Below, piece by piece: positions 1 to 5,546 of a stretch of 9,628 nucleotides of DNA; position 1 is the first letter of the stretch; each line of letters starts with the position of its first letter. Source of the stretch: VFMC01 sp037130535 (GTDB taxonomy: Bacteria > Actinomycetota > Acidimicrobiia > Acidimicrobiales > Ilumatobacteraceae). The notes beneath the pieces are model-generated. The model saw nothing but the letters and a program-made list of their open reading frames with translations, was not told where the DNA came from and searched no databases. The stretch covers positions 1 through 9,628 of the forward strand of contig JBAXSU010000136.1 in NCBI GenBank assembly GCA_037130535.1. Reading direction: 5' to 3'. A program made the position numbers and the translations under genes.

Positions 1-617
1 AGGCCACCGACGAAGGTCGCTTCGCCACCCAGATCGTGCCCGTGGTGGGCGCCGACGGTCGGCTGATGACGGTCGACGAAGGCCTGCGCGAGACCACCCG
101 TGAGTCGCTGGCGGCGCTGAAGCCGGCGTTCAAGCCCGAGGAGGAAGGCGGCCGCGTGACGGCCGGCAACTCGTCGCAGATCACCGACGGCGCCTCGGCG
201 CTGCTGATCATGAGCGAAGAGAAGGCCCAGCAGCTCGGCCTGACGCCCCGCGCCCGGTTCGTGAGCTTCGCCCTGGCCGGCGACGACCCTCGCCTGATGC
301 TCACCGCACCCATCCCGGCCACCATCAAGGCCCTCGCCAAGGCGGGGCTCACCATGGACGACATCGACCTCACCGAGATCAACGAGGCCTTCGCCTCGGT
401 CGTGCTGGCATGGGAGAAGGAACTGCACCCCGACATGAGCACGGTGAACGTGAACGGCGGCGCCATCGCCCTCGGCCACCCGCTCGGCGCATCGGGTGCC
501 CGCCTGATGACCAGCCTGCTGAACGAACTCGAGCGCACGGGCGGCCGCTACGGCCTGCAGACCATGTGCGAGGGCGGCGGCATGGCCAACGCCACCATCA
601 TCGAGCGTCTCGGCTGA
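1..617 (+). CDS. Thiolase (acetyl-CoA C-acetyltransferase), C-terminal part, start outside window
   Basis: Thiolases cleave 3-ketoacyl-CoA with CoA, or condense two acyl-CoAs, in the cytoplasm. The frame is open from base 3, ahead of the first in-frame GTG at 36, so the gene is cut by the window edge and not truncated by mutation. About 204 codons are visible, roughly the C-terminal half. Visible family motifs are GNSSQITDGASA near 165-200, NEAFA near 381-395, GGAIALGHPLGASG with the active-site His at 477-479, and MCEGGGMANA with the C-terminal catalytic Cys at 567-569. The N-terminal nucleophilic Cys lies outside. The APIPATIKAL and ERTGGRYGLQ stretches resemble the FadA/FadA5-type thiolases of actinobacterial beta-oxidation and sterol side-chain degradation, but substrate cannot be assigned. 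It reads towards the small membrane protein gene, 56 bases downstream. The family call is secure; the subfamily is a guess. Confidence 0.95.
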   Translation, partial: ATDEGRFATQIVPVVGADGRLMTVDEGLRETTRESLAALKPAFKPEEEGGRVTAGNSSQITDGASALLIMSEEKAQQLGLTPRARFVSFALAGDDPRLMLTAPIPATIKALAKAGLTMDDIDLTEINEAFASVVLAWEKELHPDMSTVNVNGGAIALGHPLGASGARLMTSLLNELERTGGRYGLQTMCEGGGMANATIIERLG

Positions 618-627
618 GCCGCCGAGC

Positions 628-645
628 CCCCGGCCGGATCCGGGT
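628..645 (+). terminator. Possible weak terminator hairpin after the thiolase gene
   Basis: CCCGG (629-633) can pair with CCGGG (640-644) around a 6-base loop, and the segment contains the perfect palindrome CCGGATCCGG (634-643). It lies 11 bases after the thiolase stop and before the -10-like element of the next gene. There is no T-tract, and in DNA this GC-rich such a short stem arises easily by chance. Confidence 0.2.
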
Positions 646-661
646 CCGACACCCGCATCGG

Positions 662-667
662 TAGGAT
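662..667 (+). promoter_or_regulatory. -10 element (TAGGAT) placed for a leaderless transcript
   Basis: TAGGAT fits the actinobacterial TANNNT -10 consensus. It ends exactly 6 bases before the ATG at 674, so a transcript starting at the usual distance would begin at the start codon itself. No convincing -35 is seen, which is common for such promoters. The same bases (AGGA) could instead act as a weak Shine-Dalgarno at 664-666 for a longer transcript. Confidence 0.45.
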
Positions 668-673
668 GTCCAC

Positions 674-940
674 ATGCCTGCCTTCTCGACCGTCATCTGG
701 GTGGCTGTGGGCATCCTCATGGGCGTCGGCCTGTGGAAAGCCGGATTCGGGATGCTGCGGAGCATGACGACCCCCATTCCTCCCCCGCCACCGGCCGGAG
801 AGATGCGGAGGGTGAACGTGCGGTATCGGTGCAGTGTCTGCGGATTGGAGATCAAGTTGACACTCGCCCCCGACGAGGATCCTCCCCCGCCGCGTCACTG
901 CCTCGAGGACATGAACATCATGGCCCCGCTCTTCGACTGA
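674..940 (+). CDS. Small membrane-anchored Cys-rich protein of unknown function
   Basis: 88 residues. Residues about 5-29 form one hydrophobic, glycine-containing helix (an N-terminal membrane anchor), followed by a proline-rich hinge (residues 34-40, six prolines). A compact C-terminal domain carries YRCSVCG (Cys53, Cys56) and RHC (His75, Cys76). The CxxC knuckle with a later His-Cys pair suggests a small metal-binding, probably zinc-ribbon-like, fold; this is inference. The acidic/proline stretch APDEDPPPPRHCLEDM resembles conserved actinobacterial hypothetical proteins I have seen without function. The ATG at 674 is the first start before the hydrophobic helix and lies 6 bases after a TAGGAT -10-like element. 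It is co-directional with the thiolase (56-base gap) and convergent with crgA. The reading frame is convincing; the function is unknown. Confidence 0.8.
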   Translation: MPAFSTVIWVAVGILMGVGLWKAGFGMLRSMTTPIPPPPPAGEMRRVNVRYRCSVCGLEIKLTLAPDEDPPPPRHCLEDMNIMAPLFD

Positions 941-960
941 TATCCACAGGCTGTGGACAA
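940..960. promoter_or_regulatory. Head-to-head DnaA-box-like palindrome
   Basis: The minus strand of 952-960 reads TTGTCCACA, the consensus DnaA box reported for high-GC actinobacteria. The plus strand of 940-948 reads ATATCCACA, one base from the TTATCCACA consensus. Together they make a perfect inverted repeat (TCCACAG 943-949, centre G950, CTGTGGA 951-957). It lies between the convergent ends of the small membrane protein gene and crgA, so it could also fold as a 6-bp stem (TCCACA-GGC-TGTGGA) and aid termination. A single pair is not an origin. This locus is usually close to oriC in actinobacteria, which makes a DnaA site plausible. Confidence 0.45.
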
Positions 961-991
961 CTTTGTGATCGAATGACAGCGATGTAAGTCG

Positions 992-1291
992 CTAGCGCCA
1001 CTTGGTGGCGGTGTACAGGCCGCCGAGCAGGAACCCCAGACCGATGAGCACGGGCAGGTTCGAGTCGGTCCACACGATGTAGCGCAACAAGATCGTGAGG
1101 GCGCCGAGGCCGATGAGCACGGCCATCAAGATGGGCACCCAGCGCGGGCTCTCGTGCGTGGAAGCCGGCGTGGGCGGGGTGTACCGCGACGACGCTGACG
1201 GGTGGTGCTCGGGGCTGGGGGCGGGGCGCGAACCGGGCGTCGTGCCCTTCGGAGTCACTCGGCCCGACGTCGTTCTCTTGGGAGGCGGCAC
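992..1291 (-). CDS. crgA: Cell division protein CrgA
   Basis: 99 residues; mycobacterial CrgA, as I recall, is about 93. The N-terminal 48 residues are basic and Pro/Ser/Thr-rich (starts MPPPKRTTSGRV), as in the family. Two membrane helices follow, at about 51-70 and 79-96, and the protein ends in ATKWR, matching the Lys/Arg-Trp-basic ending of CrgA. CrgA is a small divisome membrane protein that interacts with FtsZ, FtsQ and septal PBPs and limits or times septation. I chose the GTG at 1291 because the open frame further upstream runs antisense through trpG and loses CrgA similarity. A TAGACT -10-like element (minus strand 1305-1300) lies 8 bases before this GTG, with no Shine-Dalgarno, so a leaderless or near-leaderless message is likely. 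It diverges from trpG, as in other actinobacterial copies of this locus. Confidence 0.88.
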   Translation of the reverse strand: MPPPKRTTSGRVTPKGTTPGSRPAPSPEHHPSASSRYTPPTPASTHESPRWVPILMAVLIGLGALTILLRYIVWTDSNLPVLIGLGFLLGGLYTATKWR

Positions 1292-1299
1292 GGGACGTG

Positions 1300-1309
1300 A
1301 GTCTACGCT
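1300..1309. promoter_or_regulatory. Overlapping divergent -10 elements for crgA and trpG
   Basis: The ten bases AGTCTACGCT contain TACGCT on the plus strand (1304-1309) and TAGACT on the minus strand (1305-1300). Both fit TANNNT and share the self-complementary TA at 1304-1305. The plus element ends 6 bases before the GTG at 1316; the minus element ends 8 bases before the GTG at 1291. Neither gene has a recognisable ribosome binding site in the 24-base interval between the two starts. This is best read as a bidirectional promoter giving two leaderless or near-leaderless messages. Confidence 0.5.
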
Positions 1310-1315
1310 GTGAAT

Positions 1316-1906
1316 GTGCCCGGCCCGCGCGTCCTCGTGATCGACAGCTACGACAGTTTCGTCTACAACCTCGTGCAGTACCTGGGCGAACTCGGTGCCG
1401 AGCCCATCGTGGTGCGCAACGACGAACCGACGGTCGACGAGGCGCTCGCCCTGCGGCCCGATGCCGTGTTGGTGTCGCCCGGTCCGGGCCGGCCCGAGGA
1501 CGCAGGCATCATCTGCCCGGCAATCCTGGCTTTCGCCGAGCGCGACGTGCCGGTGTTCGGCGTATGCCTCGGCCATCAGGCGATCGGGCATGTCTTCGGA
1601 GCGTCGGTGGTGCGCGCGCCGCACCTCATGCACGGCAAGACCTCGGCTGTAGTGCACCACGGTCTCGGCGTGTTCGCCGGGCTGCCGTCGCCGCTCACCG
1701 CAACCCGGTACCACAGCCTCGTGATCGATCCGGCCACGATGCCCGACTGCCTGGAGGTGACCGCCACCACTGGCGACGGCATCGTCATGGGGGTGCGGCA
1801 CCGCACGCTGCCAGTGGAGGGTGTGCAGTTCCACCCCGAGAGCATCCTCACCGTCTCAGGCCACGATTTGCTGCTGCACTTCCTCGACCGCGTGCCTGCC
1901 CACTGA
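1316..1906 (+). CDS. trpG: Glutamine amidotransferase, anthranilate/aminodeoxychorismate synthase component II
   Basis: A class I glutaminase of 196 residues from the GTG at 1316. It releases ammonia from glutamine for the chorismate-using partner, making anthranilate (tryptophan) or aminodeoxychorismate (folate). Visible motifs are the N-terminal VLVIDSYDSFVYNLVQYL, the oxyanion-loop SPGPGRP, the nucleophile-elbow GVCLGHQ (Cys84) and FHPES (His173, Glu175), so the Cys-His-Glu triad is complete. An alternative GTG at 1310 adds two residues (Met-Asn). I prefer 1316 because the -10 TACGCT sits 6 bases upstream and would put 1310 outside the message. No TrpE/PabB partner is nearby, so trpG and pabA cannot be told apart; one protein often serves both. 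Its place between crgA and pknB matches the mycobacterial locus, where it is named trpG. It ends 30 bases from the convergent pknB stop. Confidence 0.93.
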   Translation: MPGPRVLVIDSYDSFVYNLVQYLGELGAEPIVVRNDEPTVDEALALRPDAVLVSPGPGRPEDAGIICPAILAFAERDVPVFGVCLGHQAIGHVFGASVVRAPHLMHGKTSAVVHHGLGVFAGLPSPLTATRYHSLVIDPATMPDCLEVTATTGDGIVMGVRHRTLPVEGVQFHPESILTVSGHDLLLHFLDRVPAH

Positions 1907-1930
1907 CGCAGGCGTTGCGTCCTCGCCTGC
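1905..1930. terminator. Overlapping hairpins between convergent trpG and pknB
   Basis: GACGCA (1905-1910) pairs with TGCGTC (1916-1921) around a 5-base loop. GCAGGCG (1908-1914) pairs with CGCCTGC (1924-1930) around a 9-base loop. The two stems share bases and are mutually exclusive. They fill the 30-base gap between the stops at 1906 (+) and 1937 (-), the expected place for a two-way terminator. There is no T-tract; stem-only terminators of this kind are often proposed in high-GC actinobacteria. Confidence 0.5.
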
Positions 1931-1936
1931 ACCGGC

Positions 1937-3973
1937 TCAGGGCCCGGGCGGCAAGGTGGTCGTGGTCGTGGTCGTCGTGGTGGTGGTCGTGGTCGTGGTC
2001 GTCGTGCTGCTGGTGGATGTGCTCGGTGGCGCCACGGCCCGACCCACCTGCAAGCCGATCATCGCGGCTGGGTCGACCTTGGTGCCCGGTGGGATGCTTT
2101 GCGAGATGACCAGACCGTCATTGGCATCGCCCGAGGGCACATTGACATAGGTGACGTTCACCTGCAGACCCTTACCGGTGATGGTGGTGCGGGCAACGGC
2201 TTCCGTGAGGCCGACCACGGCATCGACCGTGATCTGTTCGGGTCCGCTCGACACGATGAGGGTGATGGCGCCACCGACGGCCAGTTGCCCACCCGCAGCG
2301 GGCTCGGTGCGGATGACGAGATCTTTCGCCACGGTGGGGCTGGCCTCGGTCTTGGCAGTGACGACGAAGGCGAACGGTGCGCCCTGCAGCGTGGCGGTGG
2401 CGGCGGCCACCTGCTGGTTGGCGACATCGGGGATGGACTGGGTGTTGGGGCCGCCCGACAGCACGATGGCCACGGGTGAGCCGACCTTCAGCGACGTGGT
2501 GGCCACCGGATCGGTGCGCAGCACCGTGTCCTTCGGTTGATCGGATGTCTCGGAGGTGATGGCACCTACGACGAAACCGGCCTCGGTGATGATGCGCTTG
2601 GCTTCTTCGAGGTTCTGGCCGGTCACCTCGGGGACAGGCATGGGCTGCTTGGGTGGGTTGAAGAACACCTTCACGACCGTGCCCTGTTGCACCACGGTGT
2701 TGGACGGCGGGTCGGTCTGGTACACCTGGTTCTCGGGTACCTCGGCGTTCTCGAGCGCAACGGGTTCGATCGACAGGCCGGCATCGCTGAGGGTTTTGCT
2801 GGCCACCTCGTAATCGAGGCCCACCACGTTGGGTACCACGGCGGTGACGGTGGTGAGGGTGCCTCCGTCGTCCTTGGTGAGGGTGTTGTAGAGGAAGATG
2901 CCGCCCACGACGAGGCCGACCACCACCAGGAAACCGAGGGCCGCGTACAGCCCGTTGCGGTTGCGCGGCGGTGGCACGTAGGCCTGCTGGTACTGCTGCT
3001 GGGGCATGGCGGTGGTGCGCTGCATCGTCGCGGCGGCCTGGTACGCGGCCTGGCCCCCTGCCTGCCCGGGTGCTTGTGCGGGCATGGCGACGGTGGCGGC
3101 GGGTGGAGTGATGGCTGCCAGCGCCTGCACGGGTTCGCCGGCGCGGAAGCGGCGCAGGTCGGCGCGGAGGGCCTCGGCGTCGGGATAGCGCATCGCCGGG
3201 TTCTTGGCGAGCAACTTGGCGACGATGGCCTCGAACGGCTTGGGGATGTCGGCGATGATCTGGTTCAGCGGCTGGGGCGCGTCGTGCACCTGCTTGTAGG
3301 CGATACCCACCGGGTTGTCGCCACTGAAGGGCGGCCTGCCGGCCACCATCTCGTACAGCACGATGCCGAGCGAGTACAGGTCGCTGCGCGGGTCGGGCTG
3401 GGCGCCTTGGGCCTGCTCGGGCGAGAAGTAGGTGGCGGTACCCATCACCGACCCGACCTGGGTGAGGTTGGCCTCGGTGGGGGCGTTCATCGCGCGGGCG
3501 ATGCCGAAGTCGGCCACCTTCACCTGGCCGGCCGAGCCGATGAGGATGTTGGCGGGCTTGATGTCGCGGTGCACCACACCGTTGCGGTGGGCGAAGCCGA
3601 GCGCAGCCGACACCTCGCTGGCGATCTCGGCGGCCTGCACCGAGCTGATGCGGCCGTTGGCGCGCAGGATGTCGGCGAGGGTGCGGCCCTGCACGTACTC
3701 CATCGCCATGAAGTAGGTGTTCGAGTACTTGCCCCAGTCGTAGACGCTGACGATGTTGGGGTGGTTGAGGTTGGCGGCGGCCTGCGCCTCGCGGCGGAAG
3801 CGTTCGACGAAGTTGGGGTCGGTGGCGAACTCGGGGAACAGCACCTTGATGGCGACAGGCCGGTCGAGCAACTGGTCGCGTGCGAGGAACACGTCGGCCA
3901 TGCCGCCGCGCCCGATCCGGTTGAGGATCACGTAGCGCTCGTTCAGCACGATCCGTTCGTTGTTGTCGGTCAC
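1937..3973 (-). CDS. pknB: PASTA-domain membrane Ser/Thr protein kinase PknB
   Basis: 678 residues (mycobacterial PknB about 626). The kinase domain spans about 14-275: glycine loop GRGGMADV (21-28), AIK with Lys43, HRDIKP with Asp137, Asn142, DFG at 155-157 and SPEQ at 184-187. Then come a Gln/Ala/Pro-rich juxtamembrane stretch (about 286-338), one membrane helix (about 341-362) and four extracytoplasmic PASTA repeats (about 377-440, 443-509, 511-578, 579-647). The protein ends in a Ser/Thr tail with 17 consecutive threonines. The kinase responds to peptidoglycan fragments or lipid II and phosphorylates wall-synthesis, division and adaptor proteins. In the activation loop Thr171 is kept (LTQ), but the second phospho-Thr of mycobacterial PknB (two residues later) is Val173. 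The start is the GTG at 3973, with weak AGG 5 bases upstream. It is last in the operon, 67 bases after pbpA; pknA is absent. All catalytic residues are present. Confidence 0.97.
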   Translation of the reverse strand: MTDNNERIVLNERYVILNRIGRGGMADVFLARDQLLDRPVAIKVLFPEFATDPNFVERFRREAQAAANLNHPNIVSVYDWGKYSNTYFMAMEYVQGRTLADILRANGRISSVQAAEIASEVSAALGFAHRNGVVHRDIKPANILIGSAGQVKVADFGIARAMNAPTEANLTQVGSVMGTATYFSPEQAQGAQPDPRSDLYSLGIVLYEMVAGRPPFSGDNPVGIAYKQVHDAPQPLNQIIADIPKPFEAIVAKLLAKNPAMRYPDAEALRADLRRFRAGEPVQALAAITPPAATVAMPAQAPGQAGGQAAYQAAATMQRTTAMPQQQYQQAYVPPPRNRNGLYAALGFLVVVGLVVGGIFLYNTLTKDDGGTLTTVTAVVPNVVGLDYEVASKTLSDAGLSIEPVALENAEVPENQVYQTDPPSNTVVQQGTVVKVFFNPPKQPMPVPEVTGQNLEEAKRIITEAGFVVGAITSETSDQPKDTVLRTDPVATTSLKVGSPVAIVLSGGPNTQSIPDVANQQVAAATATLQGAPFAFVVTAKTEASPTVAKDLVIRTEPAAGGQLAVGGAITLIVSSGPEQITVDAVVGLTEAVARTTITGKGLQVNVTYVNVPSGDANDGLVISQSIPPGTKVDPAAMIGLQVGRAVAPPSTSTSSTTTTTTTTTTTTTTTTTLPPGP
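1955..2006. repeat. Tandem-duplicated 27-bp unit encoding the PknB poly-Thr tail
   Basis: The 25 bases at 1955-1979 are repeated exactly at 1982-2006, a period of 27 bases (nine codons). Within each unit the sequence is a GTG/GTC triplet microsatellite, read on the minus strand as ACC and ACG threonine codons. The tract gives 17 consecutive Thr (codons 1955-2005). In-frame slippage is the simplest origin, and length variation between strains would be expected. Confidence 0.85.
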
Positions 3974-3998
3974 GATTGCCTACTTCGCGGACGAGCGC

Positions 3999-4025
3999 CG
4001 CCCAGAGAATGGTGGGCGAAGGATA
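3999..4025 (-). promoter_or_regulatory. Possible internal -10 and hairpin ahead of pknB
   Basis: In the 67-base pbpA-pknB gap the minus strand of 4025-4020 reads TATCCT, a TANNNT-type -10, about 47 bases before the pknB GTG. Just downstream CGCCCA (4018-4013) can pair with TGGGCG (4004-3999) around an 8-base loop, within any leader made from it. No clear -35 is seen. It could be an internal promoter giving extra pknB message, a processing site, or chance. Confidence 0.25.
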
Positions 4026-4040
4026 CCCAGGTCAGGCCGT

Positions 4041-5546
4041 TCACGGTTGCGCGGCCGGGTTGGTGGTGGCTTCGGTGCCGAGCAGGTAGTCGAGCACCTG
4101 TTTGGCGATCGGGCCGGCCAGCTTGCCGCCGGTGCCGGCACTGATCTCGTCGTTGGTGCCTTTCAGCATGACGGCGATGGCGTAGCGCGGGGCCTCGGCG
4201 GGAGCGAAGCCGATGATCCATGCGTGCGAACGTTCCGGTTCGCCCGCTGCGTTCAACTGGGCGGTGCCGGTCTTCGCCGCAGCCTGGATGCCGTTGGCCA
4301 GTTGCATCGGCTTGCCGGTGCCCTTGTTCACCACCTCGATCATCATGCTGGTGAGTTGCGCTGCGGTGGTGGTGGTGATCGGGGTCTTCCACACCGACGG
4401 GGTGGTGCGCTGCAGCACGCGGCCGTCGTGGTACAACGTCGCGTCGACGGTGTAGGGCGTCATCATCCGGCCCTGGTTGGCGATGGTGGCGGCCACCATC
4501 GCCATGTGCAGCGGCACCATCGTGTCGTTGCCCTGGCCGAAGCCGCCGATGGCGAGCAGCGGGAGGTTGTCGGTGAAGTCGGCCACCTGGCCGAAACTGC
4601 TGGCGACTGCACCCGGCAGGTCGAACGGCAGTTTCTCGCCGATGCCCCAGCGCTGGGTGCCGGCCACCATGCGTTCGGGGCCGAGCTCGATGGCCATCCC
4701 GGCGAACGGTGTGTTGCAACTCCGGTAGAACACCTCGGCCATCGTGCCGCCGCACTTTTTGCCGCCGTAGTTCTGGATGGGGTCGGTGGTCTGCGGTGGC
4801 ACGTACTCACTCACCACCGGGAAGACACGGTCCATGGTGGTGACGCCGGCTTCGAGGGCGGTGGCAGTGGTGATGACCTTGAAGCTCGAGCCGGGCATGT
4901 AGCGCTCTTGGTAGGCGTTGGCCAGCAGCGGCTTGCCGGGGTAGTTGTTCAGGAAGTCGAGCACATCGCCGGCCTCGCTCGAGTTGTGCACGGCGACGAG
5001 GTTGGGGTCGTAAGTGGGGTTGCTGAACATCGCCAGCACGGCGCCGGTGGAGGGCTCCATCACCACCACGGTGCCCTCGCGGCCGGCCAGCGCCTGGGCT
5101 GCCACGAGCTGGGCGTCGGCGCGCAGGGTCAGCACCACCGAGCCGGTGGTGTCGGGCTTGTCGAGGATGTTGGGGATGCCCTGGATCTGCTGTGCAGCGG
5201 TGGTGCCCATCAGCACGTCGCCCTTGATGCGCTCGACCTGCGTGCTGCCGTAGCTGAAGGTGTAGTAGCCGGTGACGTTCGCGAACAGGTCGCCGGTGGG
5301 GTACTCGCGCTGGTAGATGAACTCGTCGTCGGGGTCGGTGACGGGCACGTTGCGAGCCACCACCACACCGTCGGCGGTGACGATGGGGCCGCGGGGCCGA
5401 TTGAAGTCGCGGATGGTCTGGCGGTTGTTGCGCGGGTCGGTGGTGAGCGCCTCCTCCTTGCCCACCTGCAGCACGTTCAACTGCACGAACAGGGCGACGT
5501 AGCAGACGATCAGGCCGATGGCGAGGTGGCGGATCTTGGCGTTCAT
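4041..5546 (-). CDS. pbpA: Class B penicillin-binding protein PbpA (transpeptidase)
   Basis: 501 residues (mycobacterial PbpA about 491). A short cytoplasmic start and one membrane anchor (about 8-27) are followed by the class B dimerisation/pedestal region (RPRGPIVTADG at 50-60) and a transpeptidase domain from about 155. The penicillin-binding motifs are complete: SSFK with nucleophile Ser220 and Lys223, SCN at 276-278 and KTGTAQ at 425-430. The enzyme crosslinks peptidoglycan stem peptides outside the membrane and is the usual partner of the SEDS glycosyltransferase encoded just upstream. Cys265 and Cys277 are close together near the SxN motif and could form a disulphide, which is inference. 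The ATG at 5546 overlaps the rodA stop as ATGA, giving translational coupling; AAGG 7 bases upstream may serve as Shine-Dalgarno. A phosphorylation target role for PknB/PstP is suggested by context only. Confidence 0.96.
   Translation of the reverse strand: MNAKIRHLAIGLIVCYVALFVQLNVLQVGKEEALTTDPRNNRQTIRDFNRPRGPIVTADGVVVARNVPVTDPDDEFIYQREYPTGDLFANVTGYYTFSYGSTQVERIKGDVLMGTTAAQQIQGIPNILDKPDTTGSVVLTLRADAQLVAAQALAGREGTVVVMEPSTGAVLAMFSNPTYDPNLVAVHNSSEAGDVLDFLNNYPGKPLLANAYQERYMPGSSFKVITTATALEAGVTTMDRVFPVVSEYVPPQTTDPIQNYGGKKCGGTMAEVFYRSCNTPFAGMAIELGPERMVAGTQRWGIGEKLPFDLPGAVASSFGQVADFTDNLPLLAIGGFGQGNDTMVPLHMAMVAATIANQGRMMTPYTVDATLYHDGRVLQRTTPSVWKTPITTTTAAQLTSMMIEVVNKGTGKPMQLANGIQAAAKTGTAQLNAAGEPERSHAWIIGFAPAEAPRYAIAVMLKGTNDEISAGTGGKLAGPIAKQVLDYLLGTEATTNPAAQP

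Noticed and set aside
1292..1834. Upstream extension of the crgA frame to 280 codons
   Set aside because: The extra part is antisense to trpG, low-complexity and unlike CrgA. The GTG at 1291 gives the family's usual length.
1821..2150. Plus-strand frame with a long poly-Val run
   Set aside because: It is the complement of the PknB poly-Thr codons and has no support as a gene.
2537..4144. Open frame of 535 codons on the plus strand antisense to pknB
   Set aside because: Composition is Gly/His/Val/Glu-rich with no domain, as expected opposite a high-GC gene. The minus strand encodes a complete kinase with PASTA repeats.
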